DNA from: Pocillopora verrucosa
Lineage: Eukaryota; Cnidaria; Anthozoa; Scleractinia; Pocilloporidae
Reading direction: 5' to 3'
Assembly (NCBI RefSeq): GCF_036669915.1
Contig: NC_089314.1
Span: 2,800,620-2,864,619, forward strand
DNA length: 64,000 nt
The position numbers and the translations under genes are program-made. Under the pieces are notes generated by a model. It was not told the origin of the DNA and did not search any database. It worked only from the letters and a program-made list of their open reading frames with translations. Positions 23,134-34,272 of the stretch are shown piece by piece (the stretch's first letter is position 1; each line of letters begins with the position of its first letter).

Positions 23134-26100
23134 AACATGTAATGAGCAGCAAAGGAAAAACCCAATTGCATTCTAGATTTCATTACTGGTCATTCGCTTA
23201 AGAAATATTGATGTAGACTAATAGCAAGCAATTTAGGTCACTATAAATCCTTCAACTGTAGTTTCCTCTTTTGCCTCTTGCTTCCAAGAGGCAGTAATTA
23301 AACGCCGTCAGGAGGGAGCTATGTCAGCAACCAATCTTCCACCCCTTTCATTAAAAGAGAATCGAAATTCTTCTTAATGAGGAATTGGGCGATGGAGGAT
23401 GTACAGTTGAAGTACTTTTATAATTGTGTGAATAGTAAACAGGAGATTTTTGAAATAGTTTTGATAATTTCACAGTAAAATTAATATCGTTGGATAATTT
23501 AAACAGTTTTCAGGGGCTGACATAACAATGACAGTGTGAGATCACTCGGATAGCTTGAATTATAAGTCACTGTAATATGTGAATTTTATGCTAAATAATG
23601 GAAGCTACAAGCTCTAATGAATTTTGCTATGAAGAGTACAAAGAATGAAAAGTGCGTGACATTTGTGCTTTGCATTTAGAGTATCGGGTTTAATATCTTT
23701 TGGTGAAAATCAAATCACTTTGTACTGTAAATATTTTTGGAAAGAAAATTTAGCGTGGAGTTGATTACAGCATAATGTGCACTTGCACATTGACTGGTCA
23801 CAGTTGTTTCGTAAATTTTGTTCGACCTGAAGTACTTGTAGCGGGTGGTATAGCACATAAAGAGGTATTTCATTAATCATTTGATTATTAATTTCAGTCA
23901 AGTTCAAGAAAATACTGGCTGACTTTTTTCAGGGAGTAAGTATTTGTGATCAGTGTTGCGTGACCCTTGCTACAGAAAAACATTGTTTGCGTCACGCAAG
24001 ATCGATTAGTTTTCACCTGAAGTACACTCGTTGTGTTAGTCCCACAGAGGTTTGGTGAGTGCATCATTGGCCAGGTCATGACAAATTCGATTCTCCTCAG
24101 CATGTCTAAAATAGTTTATTTTGATCAGCAATAAATTGGAAATGATTTTTAGGAATAATTAAATCCTTGATCTGCGTCTTTTCTGGTGTGATTATGTTGA
24201 ATGGTGGTAATTTTTCATAATTGTCGATGGGGTGCCCACCTGTTTGGGTATCTCTAGCTTTGGTGCGACTGATCTCCCTAAATTGCCCTTAACACTCGCT
24301 CTCCTTTATTTTCGGAAATTTAGTCGAAGAGCGCAGGAAACAGACGTACATGTCCAGGCCGAAAGAGTTCGTGTTATTAACCCTTTACACCCTAACATCA
24401 GTATGCATATTCCCCACACTGTTCTTTATACATTTCCCTATGGTGCTGACAAGGAGAATTTGTTCGTCAATCAAAAGGTTTCTTCCCTTGTTACCATTTC
24501 CTTTATTCTCACGACTTTGAAGTGTGATTCAGGGGTGATATTGTAGGGAGAAATTAGATGCTAGTCACTCTGAGGGTTTAAAGGGTTAACCTCCGCTTCG
24601 GGCTTTGTTGCGAAGATGAGTGAAACGACCGCACTTCTGATGTCTTATGTTGTTGAGCTGGAAGAGTGCCTCTAGTGCTGGGCGTCAAAATCAGCAACAT
24701 GGAGATTCTAGCCTCTTAGTATATCTCTGAAACTGGCATGTACGCTTTGAAGGAGAGGCGAGCGCAGAAAGCTAGACTATTTTCTACATTTACGACAGTT
24801 CTGGTTTCATGGTAAGATTGCTTACGTTCGTAGACCACAATCTTGACAAAGCAAGTAAGTTTCAAGCGTTAACTTTGTTTTTAAACGAGTTGCTTGGTTA
24901 GCCGGGATGCGAATGTGTCCAATAGCGAGAAAACTTCCAGAACCTTCCCCCTGCCTTACTCGTCCTTTGTCGTGCCACATTTCATGGTTAAGTACCTAGA
25001 ACACGTCAAAAGAATCACCTGGCTTCCCACGGCAGTCGTCCACTGAGATGTGAGAAGAAATGTGTGACAACAAGGAAACTACTGTTTTCTGAACAAAACA
25101 ATACCCTCTATGCTTTTGCTAGTGAAGAACGTACTCAGATCCGTCGAAGGTCGCATTAGACTTATCTTCTACTCTAAAGAGCATCTTATTTCTCTTTACA
25201 GTGTCACCACCAATTGTTAAGGAAAGTCTTTTTACCACTATAGAGGATGTATGCAGAACAGTGTAGTGCATATGTAGACTGATGAAAGAGGAAAAAGGTT
25301 TGACGGAGTTAAATAAGGCCACAGTTTAAGACAATCGGTGGACCTCGAGATTTCTTCATAGGTGGGTCTTGGAAGTAAGGAACTTTGCAAGATTTAAGCC
25401 ATCTTTAAAAAATTTAGGTTTAGATAAAACGTTGAATTTCGTTGAAGACGGATTAAAACGTAGTTACGCTAAAAACGGCTAAACTTTGTTGTGTTAACTG
25501 GTCTTACTGGGTCCGTCTCTTACCAAAATGTCTACGACAACTTCCAACCTTTACCATGCGGCCGAGAATGTTGTTGAATGCGAAGATAATCACCTTTGTT
25601 ACCAGATGCCGTGCCTGTTTACACACATATAGACATTTTAGTGGTTGACCCTATTTAGGGTGGCAAATGCCCTTTCAAGTACTTTGAAATATCAAAGAAT
25701 ACAGGTGAAGTAGTGTGGCCTGTAGCTTAGTGTTCAAGAGAGATTGGTTCGCGCTAAATATCTCGCCTTAAATATAAATTTCAAAAACTAATAGATTTAT
25801 CTAAACAGTATTTAAACGTGCTCGGTAAAATCAGGAGATTTTTTTGTTGAAATGACACACTTTTCTCGATGTTAATTGGTGATAAATATTTCATCACATT
25901 GTTAGGTAAGCTTCTATAATTGTTTTAACTTCTGTGAGAGACATTTTATCAAAACAACCGAAAAGATTGTGGGATTTTTCCCTTCATTTTTTTTTCCTAT
26001 TAATCTCCCTTATCACAGAAGGTTGGGTCGTAATTTCATTTATTTGAAAAAGGGAAAGCACAAGAATTTGATTAGATCACATTGAAGACATTGAATAATG

Positions 26101-26899
26101 AAGAAACTCGGACTATGAATTGTCCAAACGGCGAGCCCTGATGTAGGTTTTCGGTTGGATCAAGGTTAGTATTGGAAGACCAGCTCTTTTGTAACTGATT
26201 CAAAGCAAACCTCAATCTCTAATCTCATTTTTTTTATTCAACTGTGTTTGTAAACGGCTTGTTATGTAGTCTTCGAGAATTTTCAACTTTTCTGTAGCGC
26301 ACAGGCTAGTCACCCATAGCATTTTCTCTAACTACCACAGGTGCACTTGAATTAAGTAAACTGAATGCTAGATAGATGTTGATTAAAAGTATTTGCGCTC
26401 CTTTTACACACATCTGCCTTTATAATGGATGGTTGTTTGTATGATTATGAATCCTTTAATGTTGGATTGTGTATGTTGGTGGATATATGGAAGGAATGTT
26501 TTTCAGCTTAGGTTTTGAAACCTTTGGCCCCTTTCAATTAGGGCGCCCATACCAAGAGGATGAATTGTATCGATTGTTGCATATACTGAACACAGACAGG
26601 TTCTTTGTTGGACAAAATATTTATCGTACTATATGATTGATAGAATCGACAACAGCTATCGAAACAAGTTTCCCTTCAGTAGTATTCAAAGTGAAGGTTA
26701 AATATGGTAGTCTCCCATTCAAATCCCTTCTCGTCGTGTTGACGTCAATTGGAAAAGGACAATTTGATAGAGCGCACTTACCTGTATGGTCATTCTGATT
26801 TATCCATTAAGTGTTTCATTTTAATGAATCAGGAAGTGACTCTAGTGTGCTGGTTTTCCTTTTCCAGTTGTGGCGGTTTGGAAGCAAGAAAAAACCAAG
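23134..26899. other. Intergenic stretch and 5' region of the secreted-protein gene
   Basis: Apart from the MITE at 24377-24589 no element or gene is recognised. The acceptor tttccttttccag ending at 26867 shows that the next gene has at least one upstream non-coding exon somewhere here. I could not locate it. Confidence 0.4.
24377..24589 (+). mobile_element. TTAA-flanked MITE, best-preserved copy
   Basis: This 213-base element begins TTAACCCTTTACACC and ends TTTAAAGGGTTAA, so CCCTTTA/TAAAGGG inverted ends sit inside a TTAA duplication. It has no coding capacity. Homologous copies lie at 17740-17951 and, inverted, at 39852-40054. Confidence 0.82.
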
Positions 26900-29800
26900 A
26901 TGCAACGTGTTTCATACTTCATATGGCTCTTGACATTCCTTTTTAGCAGTTTTCAATGGAGAGCACTCTCAGAGAATTCTGAAATGTTGCAAAAAGTGAA
27001 ATCAATCAGAAGAATTCGTCAAAATTATGCAAATATGAACTTCCTAGCAAAGAGGAGCCCGCAAATTCAAGGTGTCATAAATTCGGGCGTGCCTGGTCCG
27101 GGCGCCCAAAATCGATTGAATACAGGGCAACCTATCAGGCAAAATCTAACTCCTTTTCAACAAGCTACAACAGTTCCTGCTGCAGTTTCAACGGTTCCTG
27201 CTGTAGTTTCAACAGTTCCTGCTGCAGTTTCAACGGTTCCTGTTGCAGCTACAGCGGTTTCTGCGGCTCAACCTGCAGGACAGGTGGCTGGTGCTCAAAC
27301 TCAACCTGCAGGTCAGCCAGTGAACACGATAACGCGAACTACGGCACAAGCGTCAACTCTTTCAGGGCAACCTGCTGTTTCAGCTCCTTCTGTTGGAACT
27401 TCTCCGCAAGGAAGTACCAACGCTGCTTCTACAAATGTCATCGAGGATCCTAATGACGATCTTGCTGAAGACGATGCCGCCGATGACGATACGTATGACG
27501 AAGATGAGTTGGACCGCGATGAACTAGATTCAGAACCTGAGGCCCCCTGTGTGCCACGTCGGCGCCGGCGTAGACGTCGATGTCGTCACCCTTGTCCTCA
27601 TAAGAGTCGAAGGTTGCGTGGACCAGGACCGCCAGAGTACGACGATTATGAAAGACCCCGAAAACAAAATGATTGGGTGGACTTTAGAGGGGATCCAGGG
27701 TTTTTTGATCAGGGAAACCAAGGAGGCAACCAAGGAGGCAACCAAGGAGGCAACCAAGGAGGCAACCAAGGAGGCAATCAAGGAGGCAACCAAGGAGGCA
27801 ACACGGGTGGGATTGGAGGTCAAGGTGGAATTGATGGTCAGGGAGGAAATGGTGGTCAGGGAGGAATTGGAGGACAAGGTGGAATTGGAGGTCAAGGTCA
27901 AGGGGGCACAGGAGGAAGAGGGGGAATGGGAGGTGGAGGAGGTGGTGGTGAGGGGGGAGGCAGGGCAGAGGGAACTGGTAAGATATTTCTTTGTAGGATG
28001 TTATCGGAAATCAACAGCAATAGCATCGGGCGGGGGCTTGTCCGTTCATTTCCTAGACGGCACTTGTGAATAGCAAACTAGTTTACCTCCTGCCAGCTAA
28101 GTCTCTGATCAATTTTCGTTTCATTTCTACAATCAATTTCTGGTTACTTGAGTGTTTATTCGTTATGTGGACGTCTTGGAAAGCAAACTCTTTTTTCTCT
28201 TTCTTCCCCCTCCATTTCCCTTAGACTAATACTTGTCCATAACCGCGTGGCCTCCATATGTTTGGATGAACGAGGCCCGAATAGATATATCGCGCAAAGA
28301 ACTCGAGAGTGCGTAATTCATTTGCTTTTATGTAAATCTTCCATTGGTCCAAAATCTAACAAAAAGACACGCCCATAATTCCATTTTATTTTGTGTACTA
28401 AGGTACAGGCCTCTCACTTAACTCACTGTCTATTTTGGGATAGAAAACAATCATAGCGTCCCTAGTCAGATTGCAGAATTAGTGATAGAGAGGTGATAGA
28501 TTCATTCTAAAATAGAATGTAAGACAGAACTTATGATAAAATAGGTTTGTAAACTCGAATTCTGTTGGAATTTTTGCCTCGTGAGTACGATGTCAATGTA
28601 ATACGTCGATCATTGAAGGTAAGGTTTTAGCTGCAGTGCACAAAGGTAGTGATTTCCTTTCTTTGTTTTAGTGAACCGTTATCTTGTGAGAACATTGATT
28701 AAATCAAAATATGGCCTTTTTTTCCTTAGACTGCTGTTGTGTCAATTGGGGAGGACTCAAACCCCACATAGAGTGGGTAAATGTTCCAGTTTGCTATCAC
28801 CCAAGTGAGTATTTTACCACCCATCACAGTCTCAGTTCACTTAATAACGTTTTATTTCAAATAGTTAGCGATTAACAAACTTCTAGAAAGGTTTTGTGGG
28901 GTTAGTCGCGAAATGCTAATACGCTAAGGTGTTATTATCCGTAAGATCAGGCCATTAAAGTTTACCGAATAAAGGGGGTAAGTTTCTCAAGAAACTGTTG
29001 TGCTGCTTCAGTGGGAGAGTATAACAGGGTAATTAATTGTTATCAACTGAGTTAATAACGTATATTAGCCACCGTAAAGAGTTTAAAAACCGACATTTCG
29101 AGCGTTAGCCCTTCGTCAATCGCTCTGACGCTCGAAGCGTTAGCTTTTAAACTCTTTATGGTGACCAATTTACGTTATCAAGTCAGTCGATAATTCTTAA
29201 TTACCCCATTAGTGTCTACTATCGAGCTCATGTTTTCTTGCTACTGCAGATCTACAATAGTTTTGTACATATTGCGGGCCTATATCATCTTTGTTTCAGG
29301 CTGCATCTGCCAACCTCACTGTGAGCACTGCTACGACCTGGACTGTCACCACTGCTGCTGTGAACCTTGCTGTGGCGGCTGCTGCGGCCATCACTGTCAT
29401 CACTGTTGCCATCACTGTCCCTGCTGTCACTGCTGTCACAATTGCTGTCACTGCTGCCACTGTAGGCGAGGAGTGGTGACAAACAAACCGCCATTAGGTA
29501 GGTCCCTTGTCTTTTGAATGGTGCTAGTTTTGATGCTCAAGGAGACATGATCTTTTCATAGAATAGAGGAACATGGAGTACATTCTTTTCACGATTCTGA
29601 AATTGGAGGTATTCATATTTCAAAAATACAAAATTTTGGAGCTGTGTTGAACTGTTTTGTTTTTACTCTGGTAAACGGAAAAGGTAAGAAAAACGTGAAA
29701 CCAACAACATTAAAAAAAGAGAGAAAAGATAGAGATTAACTCTATGAACCGATCGAGGCTATAGGATCATTGTCATAAAAATCTTATTATTCCAGCTCTA

Positions 29801-30337
29801 ACCAAAATTATGGGCCAACGTGCTAAAAAGACATGTCGTATCCGTTTTCGATTTCCTCGACGAGGATGGGATTCGAACCCACGCGTGCAGAGCACATTGG
29901 ATTAGCAGTCCAACGCCTTAACCACTCGGCCACCTCGTCGTGTGTTTGTTGGATATGTCATATCATAAGTCATCAATGAATAATTATAAGGAAGCACGGT
30001 ATCAAATAACCGGAACAAAAATAAATTATTGACAAAAATGTAATACATGTATCTGTTCTACCACAATTCATTACGCTGTAGAGCGTGCAGAGCGCAGATA
30101 ATTTAATAGTACGTCAAAACAGATCATAATTTTCTCATTTGGATCCAGGCAGGGACTTCTCCGCCATCCAATAGTAGTCTTTCTTTACTCCTTCATTAAT
30201 TTTCAGCTCCTAGAAGGAAATCAAGGAAACATGATAAGTCCAAGAAAATATCAAAGAAAAAGAAGTATCACAAAAGAAATTGCTTTTGTGTAACACCGCT
30301 CGTCTTGCGCATGCCCTTCTTCCCGAGACTGTGGTAA
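26900..30337 (+). CDS. Secreted low-complexity protein with GNQG repeats and Cys/His-rich region, 4 exons, 493 aa
   Basis: Coding exons inferred: 26900-27977, 28730-28804, 29300-29497, 30207-30337. All junctions are GT-AG and phase 1, totalling 1482 bases with the stop. The ATG at 26900 is the first after an acceptor. Residues 1-24 form a signal peptide (YFIWLLTFLFSSF core), and a KR pair at 51-52 could be a propeptide cut. Next come four TVPA[AV]VS-type repeats, an acidic run (DDDTYDEDELDRDELD), an Arg block, seven or so GNQG repeats and a long Gly-rich tail. Exon 2 gives DCCCVNWGGLKPHIEW; exon 3 gives about 65 residues dominated by Cys and His; exon 4 gives a Lys-rich basic end with CFC. 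I recognise no family. An extracellular structural role (matrix, mucus, skeleton or capsule) is inference. AATAAA at 30555 is a plausible poly(A) signal. Confidence 0.8.
27713..27804 (+). repeat. 12-bp coding minisatellite (GNQG)
   Basis: Seven to eight copies of aaccaaggaggc in frame inside exon 1 of the secreted-protein gene encode GNQG repeats. The copies are nearly identical, so the array is young and probably length-variable. Confidence 0.9.
28971..29210 (+). mobile_element. Palindromic foldback MITE, copy in intron 2 of the secreted-protein gene
   Basis: The left arm runs from aaagggggtaagtttct through gggagagtataacagggtaa, accgtaaagagtttaaa and gagcgttagccc. The right arm repeats the complement (cgttagcttttaaactcttt, tggtgaccaatttacg) and stops near ttaccccat, so the right arm is truncated. 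It is the same family as the copies at 40131 and 58160. Confidence 0.8.
29858..29939 (-). tRNA. tRNA-Ser (anticodon GCT), copy 2
   Basis: All 82 bases match copies 1 and 3, so the fold and GCT anticodon are the same. The flanks are unrelated to theirs, and the nearest T5 terminator on its strand is 27 bases downstream (29826-29830). It sits antisense in intron 3 of the secreted-protein gene. Confidence 0.93.
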
Positions 30338-31227
30338 TGGTAATTAGTACCAAAGAGTACTGGTGCAGAAAGGAGATATCTCCTAGGATTAGTTCAGCAA
30401 GAATATGGCTGTGTACAAGAAGAATGCCCACTGATGAAACCAAAAAGAGCTGGGAGCAATGCCAGAGACAGTTTCGAACACAACCAACTTCGTGGCTAGG
30501 GTGTTATGTACAAAATTATGTAATTAGCTAGGAGAAAGAGAAAAATACTTGGATAATAAAGCTTGATTTCTTTTGTTTTTAGATTGTGTCAAAGATATTT
30601 TCTCGATTGGAGAATCAGAAAACGTTTTTGCTTTTTGTTCTATTTTTTCGAAAGCAGCGTGAAGGTGATAGAAAACAACTGCTAACTGGGACGTAACGAG
30701 TAATAGAACAAGTATTTCAATTCTTAAAAATAAACAGTGCCTACCTTTTAAAAATATTGGTTGCTTAGTTCACTAAAGAGCATTAATGTGCTCTGTTTTG
30801 TTAAGGTAAAACGTCTTTCCTGAACGACTTATCAGCATGAAAACTACTTTAGAGAATTACCTGAAGCAGAACCTCGAACATAAGATTACAGGTGTAGTAT
30901 TCTAAGTCAAGTTTGCCTTGGACTCTCCTCTTGGAATGCACCATTTGCTTTATTTCTCACTTATTTACCTTAGTTTGGCGAAATAAAGCTTGAAATTGCG
31001 TTGAAGGAGTTCATTTCATCTTAATTGGTCGTATGTCAAACGGATAAGAAGTTTGTCTTTCTTTTTTTGTGTGGGTTACTTTGCCATACTTGAAAGCCGT
31101 ACGTGAAAATTTTTTTTCGGAGCTTAAGGGATAAAGAGAGGTACTGTAATGACACTTACAATCATCAAAAGGCCTTTGAAATCGACCAAGTGTAAGGAAA
31201 GCTGATTTGTAGCTACCTAGCTGAGGG
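30338..31227. other. 3' UTR and intergenic spacer
   Basis: It contains the AATAAA at 30555-30560 (3' UTR of the secreted-protein gene) and a second AATAAA at 30981. I see no gene or repeat. Confidence 0.5.
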
Positions 31228-31842
31228 ATGACATCTTTCCAACAACTGCCTCGTCGTTTCAATTCTCTCAAATATTACAAAGACGGAGCAAAACAAACGA
31301 CAAACACAGTAAGTTTCATTGTTCTGTTACTAATTTATCTTCATTCTACCACTCCCCGTTCTCTTTTAATAACATTAATTATTTCGAAAGCAATGGCGCT
31401 CGCCAGTTATTGAATTTCTGCTCTCTGATAGAGACAACAATACGAAAAATTAAAAGTGTTTGATCGAGTTTTGATCGAAGCTTTTCTAACTTTTTTTGGG
31501 CCTTCTATTTTCATGGGTGAAGGCAAAGGGGATGAGGTGAGTTTTACAGAAGAGTTTGTCCCCAGAGGCAATATTGGCTTTAAACACTCAAAGTTGTTCG
31601 TTGAAGAGGAAGAAACCTTTAGACAACTGAGGTGTGTAATCGTTCTCAAGCGCATAATTGAATTACAATCGAGGCTTATTGAAGAATACCGAACAATAGT
31701 GAGTAATAGAGTAGTGATAGAGCTTGTTTTCTCTTTATTATTTAAAAGCCAAACTAATAAAAGTTATTTTTTATTATGTCATCCCCCCCAGGCCGCCATG
31801 AAGACAAGAGCCTTCAGTCCTCAGATATCACCTTGCGTATGA
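31228..31842 (+). CDS. Small orphan gene, 3 exons, 132 aa
   Basis: The ATG at 31228 is preceded in frame by TGA at 31222, so the start is firm. Exon 1, 31228-31308, ends at a GTAAGT donor; exon 2, 31432-31698, ends at GTGAGT; exon 3, 31792-31842, begins after a C-rich acceptor (atcccccccag) and ends in TGA. All junctions are phase 0. The product begins MTSFQQLPRRFNSLKYY, continues with FDRVLIEAFLTFFGPSIF, a polar EEFVPRGN segment, an acidic FVEEEETFRQL helix and VIVLKRIIELQSRLIEEY, likely an amphipathic coiled coil. No signal peptide or known domain is recognised. A GTATGA inside exon 3 (31837) could act as a donor and prolong the protein into further exons. Function unknown. Confidence 0.6.
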
Positions 31843-33318
31843 AAGCCAGCTTGAACTCCAAGCTTCATGACTGAGACTAAAATTAAAAGAAAAAAAACTC
31901 TCAATTCTAACGAGTGGCATGGATAATTTAACGAAGCTCTTAAATAAGAAAGAAATTTTGCAAACATGCGCTTAAGCACTAACCTGTTGTTAAGCATGAT
32001 TCAGTACGGACCCCTGAACATTAGCAGGTGAGAATCTCATTTCACTCATTTTTTAACAAACTGTCAAAAACAGGCAAAGATAATTGGCCACCGCAAAGCG
32101 ACCCCAATTCACTTAATATCAACTCAGTTGATAAAATCAAATTATCTTCAGAAAGTCACTCCTTAAATCCAAAGATACCCTGCAATCTGAAGCGAGGATT
32201 AGGGATGTCACGATTTCCTCCAGGTGTTGTGTTAGAGAAAAAAGGGTAATGGGGTTTTTCAACATCGACAGTTGAAGTTGAAAACCACCTGCCTATTTCA
32301 ATTTGCACCAAAACCGTAGGAAATGTTTTATTTTGTTAATTGAAAATTTAGCCCTAAATTTCTGCAAATTTTATGGCTGAAAGATATCTGCAGATACAGA
32401 AGTTGTAATTTATTTTTCCAAGGGGTCTTGTCAATAGTTTATTTTGCCATGCATTACTGGGCAAAATAAAAAACAAATAGCCTCGCCGGATGCGGCTTGG
32501 ACTTTGTTTCGTTTTTATGACGGCTATAAAAGTTTTTGTTGTTTGCTTTATTTGCCCTTTCGATTCCTCTGTGTAAATACTTGTCATATGGTCTTACATT
32601 GTAACTTCTATGAAAAATAAGGGATAAGCAGAAGCTCCATATTCAAGATCTCATACAACGAGTCGCCTCACTGAAGAGAACTGAGGCGCAGCAACAAAAG
32701 TCCTTTAATCAAAGATGGTATCAAGATGGTAACTGTTATCCACTGATGGCCGCTGAAGAAAGGCAGGTTAATCTTTCTTTGTATTGACTTCTTATTCAGC
32801 GTGTCAGTGTTGCAGAAACAAAATATCGATGAGGCAAAAAAAATTTAGCAAGTATTTCTTAAAGAGGGCGTATTTCAATCCTCAAAACCTCTCTCCAAAA
32901 TAATAAGGTGTTTCTCAACACTCAGCTTAGCGCAATCTTTTAATGCATTTTTCTTGTGAAACAAAGCTTAATTAAAGTCCGACGTGTTCTCTGCTAAAGA
33001 GACAAGAACAGTATGATCAAAACACAATATTCACGAGAGTTTTGAAGTATCCCTGTACCAACGTGGACGACATGGAAAAAAAATTTTCGGTCTTGTACCC
33101 TCAGAGCTGTTGACATCTTCAAAAGGAACGTATTTGGTTCAAAACGACAAAAAGTGTGTGAAATATATTTTAAATCATCGATAGAGTAGACGAAAAAAAA
33201 GCAAAGGTTGATATAATTGTACAATAATATGAGGTAATTAACAATTCTAAAATCATTTTTTACCGACACCACTTATATTGTACCATACAGCATCTACGAG
33301 ATAAAGAGTTCCACTCCT
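31843..33318. other. Spacer with a foldback-MITE fragment, a TATA-containing module and an open stretch
   Basis: 32085-32146 matches one arm of the palindromic MITE (ggccaccg, then atcaactcagttgataaaat). 32520-32600 holds a module shared with 37235-37310 and, diverged, 40880-40950. 32623-32787 is open and reads DKQKLHIQDLIQRVASLKRT, then FNQRWYQDGNCYP; it may be a coiled-coil exon of an unrecognised gene, but its splice sites are weak. Confidence 0.4.
32521..32590 (+). promoter_or_regulatory. TATA-containing conserved module, copy A
   Basis: It contains ggctataaaagttt (32522-32535), then ttgctttatttgccctttcg, then tgtaaatacttgtcata. The same order occurs at 37235-37304. TGTAAATA is a forkhead-type core. 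It lies about 0.75 kb upstream of the GPCR 2 pseudogene. Regulatory function is inferred from conservation alone. Confidence 0.4.
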
Positions 33319-34272
33319 CATGAATCAGATTGCATCTTGTCGTTAGTGGTTCTTACCTCTGAATATCTGGCGATTTTCACCCTTAATATCGTCACGATCA
33401 TCCTATTTGTGAGGCAGCACCAGCTACAGCGCCGAAGTATATACCTGATAATTCATTTGGCGACGGTTGATCTCTTAGTTGGGGGAGTTTCTCTTACCGT
33501 CTTTATATTACAGATTTAGGACATCTGTTTTCAATGGGATCACGAAGGTCACCTATATAATCCTCTTCCACACCTTTTAAGGACGTTCTTCCCCCTGACA
33601 TCCCTCGTTAATCTCGCTGCTGTTTCCTTAGAACGAGTGCATGCAGCATTTTTCCCTTTCAGACACCGTTTTATTAAGAAATGGGTTTATGGAGTTGCAC
33701 TTGCTGGTATATGGCTTATGGCGTTATTAGGTGAAGCAGGTTTTATGTGCTTGATAGAATACACGCACATACACTTTCGCAATATTTGGTTGCTCTCGAG
33801 TGTTTATCATGTGATCGTTCTTTTGATTATTTTTGTTTCCTCTATTTGTATTTTCATCAAAGTCCGATTTAAACCTACTCCTCAACACCATGGAGCGTCC
33901 AACAGAGAAAAAAAATTGAATTTTACTTTAATTTGGGTTACATTTTCCTCGATGCTTTTTTGGTTGCCATTCTGTTTCCTCGCTATTTTTGGGTATTTTT
34001 TCAAGGTCGAATCATTTTTTTTCTCTTCCCAGTCAAGGTAATATCTCATTTCGACGATGTTCATGTCAATGGGCGCTAACTCCTTCATAAATCCAGTTGT
34101 ATACGCAACTCTGGTATATAAAATACCAGAGTTCAGGGCAGGAATGATCCGAATATTTCACAAGGCCCCGAACCATATTCGCCCGGCAGATTTGCCGGTT
34201 GGTAATCTGCAGGCAGATTTTAGATCCTTGAGGCCAGAACTTCATGATCGTTGGCACTTTCCTCGTCTTTGA
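33319..34272 (+). pseudogene. Class A GPCR pseudogene (GPCR 2)
   Basis: An ATG-led start at 33319 meets a stop after eight codons. The receptor frame opens one base off, at 33337, and covers TM1 and TM2 with QHQLQRRSIYLIIHLA and VDLLVGG. TAG at 33517-33519 follows TM2; the same frame resumes with LTSLVNLAAVSLERVHAAFF, RFIKKWVYG, HHGASNREKKL and WLPFCF; TAA at 34039-34041 precedes TM7. Then GANSFINPVVY, PEFRAGM and a tail to the stop at 34272. TM7 holds a small insertion (VYATLVYKIPEF where paralogs have VYAIRMPEF). Two nonsense codons, a 5' frame change and the insertion make this a clear pseudogene. It retains the toggle Trp in WLP. Confidence 0.92.
34107..34133. repeat. Perfect 11-bp inverted repeat inside pseudogene GPCR 2
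   Basis: aactctggtat and ataccagagtt are separated by ataaa exactly where the pseudogene has extra codons relative to every paralog. The left arm therefore looks copied from the complement of the right. Confidence 0.85.

Noticed and set aside
27530..28073. Long open frames on other frames over the secreted-protein gene
   Set aside because: They arise from the low-complexity GNQG and Gly-rich DNA. The chosen frame alone has a signal peptide and matching splice phases.
29285..29494. Antisense Ser/Asp/Gly-rich frame
   Set aside because: It is the complement of the TGY-CAC microsatellite exon; there is no start context or partner exon.
32028..32249. Frame reading NWPPQSDPNSLNINSVDKIK, considered as an exon ending at ccag/gtgttg
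   Set aside because: Much of it coincides with a fragment of the foldback MITE (32085-32146), and its phase fits neither the orphan gene nor the open stretch at 32623.
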